Assembly: GCA_947584965.1 (NCBI GenBank)
Contig: CANPWQ010000018.1
Coordinates: 1-35,567 of the forward strand
Direction: 5' to 3'
DNA from: Candidatus Gastranaerophilales bacterium
GTDB taxonomy: Bacteria; Cyanobacteriota; Vampirovibrionia; Gastranaerophilales; Gastranaerophilaceae
Length of the DNA: 35,567 nt
Positions within the stretch are counted from its first letter, which is position 1; every line of letters begins with the position of its first letter. Under the pieces are notes generated by a model that was not told where the DNA came from, did no database searches, and saw only the letters and a program-made list of their open reading frames with translations. This document shows, piece by piece, positions 15,849 through 24,254 of the stretch. The position numbers and the translations under genes were made by a program.

Positions 15849-17162
15849 ATGATTATAAGCGCAATAAACGGAGTAACCCCGATACGTGAAAACCAAACAA
15901 GAAAAAATCAAGCAATAAGAGTTGAAGATAGTAATTCAAAACCAATTATAGAACAGTCAAACGGCACTTATGGCAAAGCACTTATCGGCATACAAAACGG
16001 GAAAAAGTCACCCTCTTTTGGTATAGACCCGTTTATTTTAGGATATTTAGCAATATATGCAGGAGTAATAGGAGCAGCAGTTTACCAAGGCAACCGTCAG
16101 GAAAAACAAAGACTTGAAGAAGAAGCAAGATTAAAACAGGAAACACAAAATGAAATTAATCAAATTTCAAAACAGTTAAGAGTTTCATACGAAGAAGCAG
16201 CAAAATATCATAGCGAGTTTTTGGGGTTAGCTGCAATACCCCTTACCAATGACGGGCATGAAATAGGATTAAATGCCGTACAAGGCTATGGAGTTGAAAA
16301 ATACAGACTCGCGGTAGATTTAATAGCACCACTGGCAGGAAAACAATTTAGCGACAGGTACATATGCATTAATAATAAAATTCCAAACGGGGTATTACTA
16401 TATGGTCCTACCGGCGGAGGAAAAACTTATATGGCTGAAAAAGTATGCGAACATTTAAGATATCTCGGAATAAAAGTAGAAGATGTGGAATTAAACGGAA
16501 ATAACCATGCTCAAAACGTCAGAAATATAAAACAAGCGTTTGCAAAAGCGGAAGAACATTTTAAAGAAACAGGGAAATATACGGTAATAAACTTTAAAGA
16601 TGATGTAGATAACTTCTTTATGGACAGAACAAATCATCCGGAATGTATTAAAGAAGTAAGAGCAATGTTAAGCTGTGCGGATAAATGTGCTCAAAGAGGT
16701 GCCGTTTGGATAGGTGCAGCTAATAATCCCAAATTAATGGATTCGGCAATATTGCGCCCCGGCAGAGCTGATTTAAAATTAGCAATCGGTGATATGAAAG
16801 ATTTTGCGGTTGGAGATATGATAAAATATACTCTTTACAAGTATGATGAACAAGAAAGTACAAAAGATTTTGATTATTCCAAAGTTACAAAATATCTGAG
16901 AGATAATCTATTAGTATTTACACCCGCAGAATTGGAATTATTCATAAGTCAGGCAAAAAATCATAAAATTGTACCAACACAAAATATTAATGCCGATATG
17001 GTTATAGCTGAAATACAAAGATATTCGCTAAATGATTTTCCGTCATTAAATGAGACAATTCAAAAAAGATTTGAATCAGATAAAAAATACATACAATCAT
17101 TAGATGAAGATCAACCAAAACCAAAACCAAAAACAAACAAAAACAAAAAAAATAATATCTAA
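15849..17162 (+). CDS. Membrane-anchored AAA+ ATPase with intact Walker A
   Basis: 437 residues. A soluble head contains an SFG tripeptide, then a hydrophobic segment (61-79, PFILGYLAIYAGVIGAAVY), then a charged coiled-coil-like stretch (82-112, EKQRLEEEARLKQE). The AAA+ module has GPTGGGKT at 186-193 as Walker A. Walker B is VINFKDD (246-252), with DD instead of DE. WIGAANNPKLMDSAILRPGR (287-306) holds sensor 1 and the arginine of the RPGR motif. The tail is Lys/Pro/Asn-rich. By analogy with FtsH- or Bcs1-like anchored AAA+ proteins it may remodel membrane or surface proteins, but no protease domain is present. Tandem with the degenerate homologue upstream, so probably one complex. Confidence 0.75.
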   Translation: MIISAINGVTPIRENQTRKNQAIRVEDSNSKPIIEQSNGTYGKALIGIQNGKKSPSFGIDPFILGYLAIYAGVIGAAVYQGNRQEKQRLEEEARLKQETQNEINQISKQLRVSYEEAAKYHSEFLGLAAIPLTNDGHEIGLNAVQGYGVEKYRLAVDLIAPLAGKQFSDRYICINNKIPNGVLLYGPTGGGKTYMAEKVCEHLRYLGIKVEDVELNGNNHAQNVRNIKQAFAKAEEHFKETGKYTVINFKDDVDNFFMDRTNHPECIKEVRAMLSCADKCAQRGAVWIGAANNPKLMDSAILRPGRADLKLAIGDMKDFAVGDMIKYTLYKYDEQESTKDFDYSKVTKYLRDNLLVFTPAELELFISQAKNHKIVPTQNINADMVIAEIQRYSLNDFPSLNETIQKRFESDKKYIQSLDEDQPKPKPKTNKNKKNNI

Positions 17163-17252
17163 TGTATATATTTTTATTTACATGATTAAAAAAATATTGT
17201 AAAATAAAAAAACAAATTGAGAGATTTGGGATAAAAATAAAAAAATCAAAAT

Positions 17253-17268
17253 GCGTAATTTATTACGC
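17253..17268. promoter_or_regulatory. 16-bp palindrome in the nrdD leader
   Basis: GCGTAAT-TT-ATTACGC, perfect 7-bp arms, 36 bases before the nrdD ATG and followed by GTTTTT. It does not fit the NrdR-box or FNR consensus. Candidate operator, or weak hairpin, for nrdDG control. Confidence 0.4.
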
Positions 17269-17304
17269 GTTTTTGGTAACTTTGGAGAAGGTGAGGGATT
17301 AGTC

Positions 17305-19446
17305 ATGGCAAATTTAGAAGAAGAGCAGTTGTACGTTATAAAAAAAGACGGCACTAAAGAAAAATTTGACCTGCAAAAAGTTGTAAATGCCGTAAAAAAA
17401 TCGGCAAGACGTGTGTTAATTGACTTTACGGAGGAACAATTAAATAATATATGTTCAATCGTTGAAAAAGAAGTGAAAAACACAGGACATAACGAAATAC
17501 AAATTCAAGAAATGCATAATATAGTGGAAGAAGCACTGGAAAATGTTAATCCGAAAGTATGTCAGAGTTACAGAAACTATCGTAATTATAAGCAAGACTT
17601 TGTAAGAATGCTTGATAAAGTGTATCAGGAAAGCCAAAAAATAATGTATATCGGAGATAAAGAAAATTCAAACTCCGATTCGGCTTTAGTATCAACAAAG
17701 CGTTCATTAATATTTAACCAATTAAATAAAGAATTATACAAAAAATTCTTCTTAACAGTTGAAGATTTACAGGCAATCCGCGACGGATATATATACATTC
17801 ACGATATGTCAGCAAGACGCGACACCATGAATTGCTGTTTATTTGATGTAGCGGAAGTATTAAAGGGCGGATTTGAAATGGGCAATCTTTGGTACAATGA
17901 ACCAAAGACCTTAGCCGTAGCATTTGACGTTATAGGCGACATAGTAATGGCAGCTGCAAGTCAGCAATATGGCGGATTTACCGTTCCCGAAGTCGACAAA
18001 TTACTTGCTCCTTATGCCGAAAAAACATATAATAAACAGTATGAGCGCTATATTTCTATGGGCTTAAACTTTGAACAAGCAAGAAAAGAAGCGTTAAAAG
18101 ATGTTCAAACTGATTTTGAACAAGGTTTCCAGGGCTGGGAATATAAATTCAACACTGTTGCATCATCAAGAGGCGATTATCCGTTTATAACAATAACCTT
18201 TGGGTTAGGAACAAGCGAATATGAGAAAATGGCATCCATTGCCGCTTTAAATACAAGAAAGAACGGACAAGGTAAAAAAGAATGCAAAAAACCCGTATTA
18301 TTCCCGAAACTTGTTTTCTTATATGATAAAGAACTCCACGGTAAAGGCGGAGAATTAGAAGACGTATTTGAAGCAGGCTTGGAATGCTCTCAGCGTTCAA
18401 TGTATCCCGACTGGTTAAGTTTAACGGGTGACGGATACGTTGCAAGCATGTATAAAAAATATAAAAGAGTAGTATCGCCAATGGGCTGCAGAGCTTTCTT
18501 ATCACCTTGGTATGAAAGAGGCGGAATGAAGCCCGCTGATGAAAACGATAAACCTATATTTGTAGGAAGATTTAATATCGGTGCTATCAGCCTGCATTTA
18601 CCTATGATTTACGCAAAAGCTAAAAAGGAAAGCAAAGACTTTTATGAAGTTCTTGATTACTATTTGCAGCTAATCAGAAAAATCCATATAAGAACTTACG
18701 ATTACTTAGGTGAAATGAGAGCTTCAACGAACCCTCTGGCATACTGTGAAGGCGGATTTTACGGTGGTCACTTAGGTTTCCACGATAAAATTAAACCGTT
18801 ATTAAAGGCAGCAACAGCCTCATTCGGTATAACAGCTTTAAATGAACTTCAACAAATCCATAACGGTAAATCACTTGTAGAAGACGGTAAATTTGCAGTT
18901 GAAGTTATGGAATACATTAATAAACGTGTAAATGAATTTAAAGAAGAAGACGGAAACTTATACGCACTATACGGCACACCGGCAGAAAGTTTATGCGGAT
19001 TGCAGGTTACTCAATTCCGCGAAAAATACGGTATAGTTCCGAATGTATCAGATAGAGGCTACGTATCAAACAGTTTCCACTGCCATGTAACGGAAAATAT
19101 AACTCCAATACAAAAGCAGGATTTGGAAAACAGATTTTGGAACTTGATGAACGGCGGTAAAATTCAGTATGTTAAATATCCCGTTTCTTATAATAAAGAA
19201 GCAATCAGAACATTAATTGAACGCGCAATGGATATGGGATTTTATGAAGGTGTAAATTTATCACTTTCATACTGCGACGATTGCGGACACCAGGAATTGA
19301 ACATGGATGTCTGCCCGAAATGCGGAAGCAGAAATTTAACAAAAATAGATAGGATGAACGGTTATCTTTCATACTCCAGAGTAAAAGGTGATACTCGTCT
19401 TAACGAAGCAAAAATGGAAGAAATAAAAGACAGAGTAAGTATGTAA
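17305..19446 (+). CDS. nrdD: Anaerobic (class III) ribonucleoside-triphosphate reductase
   Basis: Reduces NTPs to dNTPs without oxygen via a glycyl radical; cytoplasmic. 713 residues. An N-terminal ATP-cone (VIKKDGTKEKFDLQKVVNAV, residues ~10-95) gives allosteric control. The catalytic core includes YIHDMSARRDTMNCC and SPMGCRAFLSPWYERGG. A C-terminal zinc site of two CxxC pairs (CDDCGH...CPKCGS) precedes the glycyl-radical loop RMNGYL, with the radical site at G686. Start 17305 is chosen because GAGGG lies 8 bases upstream; an in-frame ATG at 17251 abuts the palindrome and lacks a site. It is followed after 4 bases by its activase. It shows that the organism can grow anaerobically. Confidence 0.95.
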   Translation: MANLEEEQLYVIKKDGTKEKFDLQKVVNAVKKSARRVLIDFTEEQLNNICSIVEKEVKNTGHNEIQIQEMHNIVEEALENVNPKVCQSYRNYRNYKQDFVRMLDKVYQESQKIMYIGDKENSNSDSALVSTKRSLIFNQLNKELYKKFFLTVEDLQAIRDGYIYIHDMSARRDTMNCCLFDVAEVLKGGFEMGNLWYNEPKTLAVAFDVIGDIVMAAASQQYGGFTVPEVDKLLAPYAEKTYNKQYERYISMGLNFEQARKEALKDVQTDFEQGFQGWEYKFNTVASSRGDYPFITITFGLGTSEYEKMASIAALNTRKNGQGKKECKKPVLFPKLVFLYDKELHGKGGELEDVFEAGLECSQRSMYPDWLSLTGDGYVASMYKKYKRVVSPMGCRAFLSPWYERGGMKPADENDKPIFVGRFNIGAISLHLPMIYAKAKKESKDFYEVLDYYLQLIRKIHIRTYDYLGEMRASTNPLAYCEGGFYGGHLGFHDKIKPLLKAATASFGITALNELQQIHNGKSLVEDGKFAVEVMEYINKRVNEFKEEDGNLYALYGTPAESLCGLQVTQFREKYGIVPNVSDRGYVSNSFHCHVTENITPIQKQDLENRFWNLMNGGKIQYVKYPVSYNKEAIRTLIERAMDMGFYEGVNLSLSYCDDCGHQELNMDVCPKCGSRNLTKIDRMNGYLSYSRVKGDTRLNEAKMEEIKDRVSM

Positions 19447-19450
19447 AGAT

Positions 19451-19966
19451 ATGAATTACCATAATATAACAAAAGATGATATGCTAAACGGTGACGGGCT
19501 TAGGGTCGTATTGTGGGTTGCAGGATGCAACCACCAATGTGAGGGATGTCAAAACCCCGTCACTTGGGATATAACAGGGGGACTTCCCTTTGATGAAGCA
19601 GCTGAAAATGAACTTTTTGAGGCTTTGGATAAACCGTATATATCGGGAATAACTTTTTCGGGCGGTGACCCTCTGCACCCGTTTAACCGCGGTGAAACCT
19701 TCCGCCTTATGCGAAAAGTCAAAGAACAATACCCCGGTAAAACCGTTTGGGTTTATACGGGATTTTTATGGGAAGAATTTAAGCAAAATCCAAAAATGAA
19801 ATATATTGATGTTCTTGTTGACGGAAGATTTATAAAATCATTGAACGACAATAATTTATGCTGGATTGGAAGCTCCAATCAACGTATTATAGATGTTCAA
19901 AAGACTCTTGAAAAAGGTGAAGTTGTTTTGCATTATGACAATAATAAAAAACATTCAAAAGGATAA
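19451..19966 (+). CDS. nrdG: Anaerobic ribonucleotide reductase activating protein
   Basis: Radical-SAM activase that installs the glycyl radical on NrdD. 171 residues. The cluster motif is C26-x3-C30-x2-C33 (GCNHQCEGC), then SGGDPLHPFNR binds SAM and VWVYTGFLWEE follows. IDVLVDGRFIKSL and SSNQRIIDV are the normal NrdG C-terminal signatures. It begins 4 bases after the nrdD stop with only a weak ribosome site, so coupled translation is likely. Confidence 0.95.
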   Translation: MNYHNITKDDMLNGDGLRVVLWVAGCNHQCEGCQNPVTWDITGGLPFDEAAENELFEALDKPYISGITFSGGDPLHPFNRGETFRLMRKVKEQYPGKTVWVYTGFLWEEFKQNPKMKYIDVLVDGRFIKSLNDNNLCWIGSSNQRIIDVQKTLEKGEVVLHYDNNKKHSKG

Positions 19967-19970
19967 AACA

Positions 19971-20090
19971 ATGGATTATAGTATTTGCAAAAATACACCG
20001 CCAAGAGAAACAGTTAAAAAAAATAAAAAATATATTAGAAGTTATAAAAACAATATTCAAAACCAAAACAACTTAAAAAATATAATCTGA
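19971..20090 (+). CDS. Small basic protein, 39 residues, last gene of the nrdDG transcript
   Basis: ORF MDYSICKNTPPRETVKKNKK...NLKNII begins 4 bases after the nrdG stop, with AAAAGGATAAAACA before ATG as a good ribosome site. It is rich in Lys and Asn, has one Cys and no membrane segment. It ends 27 bases before a terminator hairpin. The position and ribosome site favour a real gene; the low-complexity tail keeps this uncertain. No homologue recognised. Confidence 0.5.
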   Translation: MDYSICKNTPPRETVKKNKKYIRSYKNNIQNQNNLKNII

Positions 20091-20117
20091 ATTTTTCAGT
20101 TTTATTATAAAATTTAA

Positions 20118-20149
20118 GGTAACTATATACAAAGTTACCATATTTTTTT
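20118..20149 (+). terminator. Intrinsic terminator of the nrdDG operon
   Basis: GGTAACT/AGTTACC stem (20118-20124 with 20133-20139), 8-base loop, followed by a run of seven T at 20143-20149. Confidence 0.85.
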
Positions 20150-20179
20150 ATTAAATTTTAGTAAATTAAATATTTCCCC

Positions 20180-21274
20180 TCAATCACAAACGGGAAGTGA
20201 AAAGGTTATCGCTGTTCCTTTATTATCCCTGTTCTGCGCACTAATTACTCCGTTGTGAGCCTCTATTATTTTTCGACAATTGTATAACTCCAAACTGTAA
20301 CCTATCTTCCTAAACTTGTTTGAACACGTTATAAATTCCGAAAAAATATCCTCCAAAAACTCATTTTTCTTCGGATAACCGTAATCTATAAATGATACAT
20401 TTACTCTGTCCTCCATGTTTTCTATTTGAATTATTATCTTTGAATTGTTACAGCTCTGCTCCGACGCATTAATTATTAAATTGTTTATTACTTTCCCGAT
20501 TTCTTCAATATCAATTTCGGTATACTTAATTCTGCCTTTTACTATAAATTCAACCGTTTGATTTTTCTTGTCCAATACCCCCGACAACCCCAAACACTTC
20601 TCTTTTACAAGATTTACTATGGAATACCGCTGCTTTTGCAGTTCGTATAAATTAAATTCATTCTTGTACTTTATTAAAAGATTGTCTGTCATATAATTCA
20701 TAAATCTGCAAGAGTTTAACAGCTCCTCAAGCACATTTTTTAACTTTATTTCAAGAGTACCAAACCTGTTTTTTAATATCAGCTCTAATACTTGTATGCC
20801 TGCTCGTATCGGGTTCTTTAAATCGTGCGTCAGTATATCAATAAATGTTTCTTTTTGAATTTTGTTTTTTATCTCCTGCGTTATATCTTGAACTATTACG
20901 GAATACCCTTTTAACTGCCCGCTTTTATTCTTTATCTTGCATATATGGACATCCATTGGTATTGCACTAAAATTATTTTTGTCATTGAATATCAGCTTTA
21001 CATAAAAATGATTTTTTGAGGAATTTTTAAAATTTTCAAAATTAATTACCAGATTTTTATTCTCAAATCCCGAGGTTAAATATGTTATTTCAAACTTGTT
21101 ATTTTTAAAATCGTACCTTGAATTTTGAAACAGTATGTTGAATTTTGAGTCAGTTATTATAATATCGCCCGCACAATACTTAGATATATGCGAAAAAGCC
21201 TGAGTTAAAATCTCGCCGTCTCTATTAAAAATATTTGAAGTAAAGTTCATTCCGCCGTCCGTTTTCAAATTCAT
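20180..21274 (-). CDS. PAS-like sensor histidine kinase with degenerate ATP lid
   Basis: 364 residues, no membrane segment, so cytoplasmic. Residues ~25-135 look like a PAS domain (DIIITDSKFNILFQN...GYSVIVQDITQEIKN). The dimerisation/phospho-acceptor box is ILTHDLKNPIRAG with H150. The N box is KVINNLIINASEQS (261-274). The G1 box reads DYGYPKK (297-303) rather than DxGxG, and the G2 position reads KIGYSLELY (323-331) instead of GxGLGL, so ATP binding may be reduced or altered. No response regulator is adjacent. ATG 21274 has no clear ribosome site; the ATG at residue 9 is an alternative. It stands between the nrdG terminator and mnmE. Confidence 0.8.
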   Translation of the reverse strand: MNLKTDGGMNFTSNIFNRDGEILTQAFSHISKYCAGDIIITDSKFNILFQNSRYDFKNNKFEITYLTSGFENKNLVINFENFKNSSKNHFYVKLIFNDKNNFSAIPMDVHICKIKNKSGQLKGYSVIVQDITQEIKNKIQKETFIDILTHDLKNPIRAGIQVLELILKNRFGTLEIKLKNVLEELLNSCRFMNYMTDNLLIKYKNEFNLYELQKQRYSIVNLVKEKCLGLSGVLDKKNQTVEFIVKGRIKYTEIDIEEIGKVINNLIINASEQSCNNSKIIIQIENMEDRVNVSFIDYGYPKKNEFLEDIFSEFITCSNKFRKIGYSLELYNCRKIIEAHNGVISAQNRDNKGTAITFSLPVCD

Positions 21275-21331
21275 TTATAATTTAAAATACAATTTGAAAA
21301 AATTTATTACCCATGAGGATATTAAAAACGG

Positions 21332-22669
21332 TTATTTGCCTATGCAGAAATTGTCAAAAATGTTGTTTAATATATCATCCGTTACAACTTCGCCCGAAAC
21401 CTCAGAAATATACATCAGCGCAGATTTTATATCAATTGATAATAAATCTTGAAGCTCTTTATTTTGTGCGCCGATTAACGCATTTATTAAAGAATTTTTT
21501 GTGTTTTCAAGGCACATCTGCTGTCTTTTATTGGTTATAAATTCAATCTCGTTAAGATTTTGGCTGATTACCAGAGATTTTATCTTCTCTTTTAATTTAT
21601 CCATATTCAGCCCCGTTTTGGCGGAAATACATATTGCAGTATCATCATTACGCCCCGAAATATCAGCTTTTGTCGCTATTTTTATATAAGACTTATTATT
21701 TATCGACTTAAAAATTTCATCATCTTCCATTGTATAACCGTCTGTTAAATCGTATAAAAACAGTACAACATCGGCTTCCTGCATATATTTTTTTGAATAG
21801 TCAATCCCGATTGCTTCAACTTTGTTGATATTATCACTCTCTCGAATGCCTGCCGTATCTATAATAGTTACGGGTATTCCGTCTATATCCAAAGTTTCAT
21901 GCAGACAATCGCGGGTTGTGCCTGCTATATCCGTTACTATCGCACGTTCAAGATTTAATAAAGCGTTAAATAATGACGACTTACCTACATTCGGACGCCC
22001 CGCCAGCACAAGTTTTATTCCCTGTCTGAAAATATTTGAACTTTTTGAAAAACCTAAAATGCCGTTAATTTTATCAATAATATTCGTAAGAGTCTGCTCT
22101 ATATAATCATATTCAGGTTCTTTTACATCTTCGGGGAAATCAATACCCGCAGTTATTTTAGATAACAGCTCCATAATAGAGCTTCTTATATTCTTTACCT
22201 CAAGCGAGAGCTTGCCAAACAGATTTTTAGCACTGTTCAGCGCAAATTTCTCGGTCGGAGCCTGTATTAAATCAAGCACCGCTTCCGCTTGTGATAAATC
22301 CATTTTACCGTTTAAAAATGCCCGCTTAGTGTATTCACCCTTTTGAGCAGGTCTTGCACCATATTTGTATGTTAAATCCAATATCTTATTTGTTATATGC
22401 ACTCCGCCATGACATTGAATTTCTATTACATCCTCGCCTGTATAACTGTTCGGAGCTTTAAACGGCAGTATTATTACATCATCAATCTTTTCACCGTTTT
22501 CTTCAATATCACCGTGGTATATTCTGCCCGCAGTTAAATCCTTAGATGAAAATATTTTATTAATAATATTAAACGCTTCACCGCCCGATATACGTATAAT
22601 ACTTACTCCTCCGTTTCCGATTGGAGTAGCTATCGCGCTTATTGTGTCCGTTTCATACTGATTTTGCAT
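21332..22669 (-). CDS. mnmE: tRNA uridine-5-carboxymethylaminomethyl modification GTPase
   Basis: With MnmG it modifies wobble U34 of several tRNAs. 445 residues. The N-terminal tetrahydrofolate-binding domain starts DTISAIATPIGNGGVSIIRISG. The inserted G domain has G1 GRPNVGKSS, G2 IAGTTRD, G3 DTAG and the G4 region TKAD. The protein ends FCIGK, the conserved C-x-G-K tail whose Cys is catalytic. A GAGGGAAAT site precedes ATG. Single gene on minus, with a 57-base gap to the kinase downstream. Confidence 0.96.
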   Translation of the reverse strand: MQNQYETDTISAIATPIGNGGVSIIRISGGEAFNIINKIFSSKDLTAGRIYHGDIEENGEKIDDVIILPFKAPNSYTGEDVIEIQCHGGVHITNKILDLTYKYGARPAQKGEYTKRAFLNGKMDLSQAEAVLDLIQAPTEKFALNSAKNLFGKLSLEVKNIRSSIMELLSKITAGIDFPEDVKEPEYDYIEQTLTNIIDKINGILGFSKSSNIFRQGIKLVLAGRPNVGKSSLFNALLNLERAIVTDIAGTTRDCLHETLDIDGIPVTIIDTAGIRESDNINKVEAIGIDYSKKYMQEADVVLFLYDLTDGYTMEDDEIFKSINNKSYIKIATKADISGRNDDTAICISAKTGLNMDKLKEKIKSLVISQNLNEIEFITNKRQQMCLENTKNSLINALIGAQNKELQDLLSIDIKSALMYISEVSGEVVTDDILNNIFDNFCIGK

Positions 22670-22850
22670 ATTTCCCTCAAATTAATTATAACTTAAACTT
22701 TTCTCATTAATAATAATTTTTTATTATTATATCTTAAAGATGTATTTTAGGTGTCAAATTCAATATTGTTACATAATTTTACATATGGTCTAAACCATGT
22801 CAAATTCATGATTTCGGAAGTTTTTAAATAAATAATTTTTAAAATTAGAC

Positions 22851-22878
22851 TTGAAAAAAGGAGAAAAAATTTTATACT
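22851..22878 (+). promoter_or_regulatory. Promoter of the 423-residue toxin-like gene
   Basis: TTGAAA (22851-22856), 16-base spacer, TATACT (22873-22878). The transcript is predicted to start near 22885. Confidence 0.55.
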
Positions 22879-22884
22879 GAAAAT

Positions 22885-22940
22885 ATGCGGATTTCCCAAA
22901 ATGGTGAAACGGGACGAACAGCAATGTATAAGCTGTATGT
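22885..22940 (+). ncRNA. Structured 5' leader of the toxin-like mRNA (unclassified)
   Basis: The segment is GC-richer than its surroundings. It has a CCC/GGG pairing potential (22902-22904 with 22910-22913) and a perfect hairpin ACAGC-9-GCTGT (22918-22936) just before an AT-rich linker and AAGGG ribosome site. GGGACGAACAGC loosely recalls the GGGACGCAAAGC core of class I c-di-GMP riboswitches, but the rest of that consensus is missing. Treat as an unclassified structured leader. Confidence 0.3.
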
Positions 22941-22970
22941 TAAATAATTTATTTAAATAAAGGGATAAAA

Positions 22971-24242
22971 ATGGTTAGAGATTGGGATGAATCAGAACAT
23001 CCAAGGGATGATGAGGGAAAGTTTACTTATAAAAACGGTGGAGTTGTTTTAAAAACTGATAATATTAGCAAAAGTAATAGTTCTAATATTATAGATAGAT
23101 TGCATTATGGAGATTTAACAGCAAAAAAATTGTTTGAAGAAGCTGAACAATTTAGACTCAGAGCTGAAAAAACTTATAAACCTAATTATATTTCGCAAGA
23201 TTTAAAAAATATCATTGATGACATAAAAAATACTGTTGTAGAAATTAAAGATGTAGGGAGAAGAACATTGGGGGATATTATTCCCAATTTAGAAAATTAT
23301 GTTGAAGATAATCGAACCGAGGAAGATAAATTACTTGATTTATTTTATCCGACAATGAAAGAAGAACATCCATTCAAAACTGACTGCAAATTATTTGCAA
23401 AAGGAGCTGTAGCATTTATAAATGAATTCAATAAACGAATTGAAACACAAGGCATAAAACATATATCTTTTGATGACTTTGTTCACTCCCGCGGGTGGAA
23501 TAATTTTATAACAACTGCAATAAAAAGTACTATTTATCTAAATAATTACTTACATTATGTTCAAACGGCTACTGGAATGGTATTTAATCCAACTAAAGTT
23601 ATAGAAAATATAGATAATGACCAATTAACAGATATGATAAACGATTACCTTGACGGCAGTATTATGTCTCAAACAGTATTAAAAAATGTGATAGGAAATA
23701 ATACAGCAAATTTGTTAAGATTATCGGGTAAAGATAATGACCCTAATATAGCATATACAATATTTGCAGATAAATATAATTCTCCTGATGATCTGCCTGA
23801 TAATCTAAAAAAATACACTCCAATGATAAAAGAAATATTAAAAAAACAAAATCTTAACGAAAATTCTAAAGGATTTTATTTTGGAAAAAATTCTTCTTTA
23901 GCTAAAGATATTGCAAAAAGTGTTGAATTAAAAACTTTTTTACTTAATCATCTTAATGAATTAATTAATTTTGATAAAATAAATGAAACAATGGATTTTT
24001 CTAAAAATGACTTATATTACAGCATAGGGAAAGCCTATGTTATGAATATACAACTTAATTATTTTAATAACCATATAATAGGGGACTTAATAGACACAAC
24101 AGACTACAATAATGATGATCCAAGAAATGTAGTACGAGCAGCAAGAAGATTGCAAGAAGAGGGTAAAATTGAACCTAAATTTATAATAGTCCATTTTTCC
24201 GTTCCGCTTAAAGATATTATAAATTTAAAACAACAATGGTAA
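22971..24242 (+). CDS. Putative polymorphic toxin with DDEGKFT N-terminal module and colicin M-like C-terminal motif
   Basis: 423 residues, no signal peptide or membrane segment. The N-terminus (residues 4-24) reads DWDESEHPRDDEGKFTYKNG and is shared with the lysozyme at 28776-29585. A LFYPTMKEE motif (124-132) is also shared with it. The middle is mostly helical and unrecognised. The last ~75 residues (IGKAYVMNIQ...VHFSVPLKDI) hold D375-TT-D378-x5-P384-R385. This matches colicin M's DxYDx5HR in spacing and in both Asp and the Arg, but not in Tyr or His. I infer a cell-envelope toxin, perhaps attacking lipid II; a changed His weakens this. The ribosome site AAGGG lies 7 bases before ATG. Two tandem membrane proteins follow that would suit an immunity role. 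Confidence 0.6.
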   Translation: MVRDWDESEHPRDDEGKFTYKNGGVVLKTDNISKSNSSNIIDRLHYGDLTAKKLFEEAEQFRLRAEKTYKPNYISQDLKNIIDDIKNTVVEIKDVGRRTLGDIIPNLENYVEDNRTEEDKLLDLFYPTMKEEHPFKTDCKLFAKGAVAFINEFNKRIETQGIKHISFDDFVHSRGWNNFITTAIKSTIYLNNYLHYVQTATGMVFNPTKVIENIDNDQLTDMINDYLDGSIMSQTVLKNVIGNNTANLLRLSGKDNDPNIAYTIFADKYNSPDDLPDNLKKYTPMIKEILKKQNLNENSKGFYFGKNSSLAKDIAKSVELKTFLLNHLNELINFDKINETMDFSKNDLYYSIGKAYVMNIQLNYFNNHIIGDLIDTTDYNNDDPRNVVRAARRLQEEGKIEPKFIIVHFSVPLKDIINLKQQW

Positions 24243-24248
24243 TATAAT
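24243..24248 (+). promoter_or_regulatory. TATAAT box 6 bases before ATG 24255
   Basis: TATAAT starts one base after the toxin-like gene's stop and lies six bases before the second of two adjacent ATGs (24252, 24255). The paralogue downstream starts at the equivalent of 24255. No -35 box is clear. Confidence 0.4.
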
Positions 24249-24254
24249 AAAATG

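Larger units (their letters stand above)
22670..22970. other. Intergenic region of 301 bases: mnmE upstream side, then promoter and structured leader of the toxin-like gene
   Basis: The part nearest mnmE is very AT-rich. A bulged hairpin, ACATaTGGT-ctaa-ACCATGT, lies at 22781-22800. From 22851 a plus-strand promoter and an approximately 86-base leader precede the ORF at 22971; these are listed separately. No ORF with a ribosome site was seen. Confidence 0.6.

Noticed and set aside
17108-17160. CCAAAA/AACAAA short repeats at the end of the second AAA+ gene as a CRISPR or tandem repeat
   Set aside because: They encode the low-complexity Lys/Pro/Asn tail in frame; there are no spacers.
22885-22940. 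Class I c-di-GMP riboswitch
   Set aside because: Only the GGGACG-like string is similar; the GCAAACC-type half and the tetraloop-receptor arrangement are not found.
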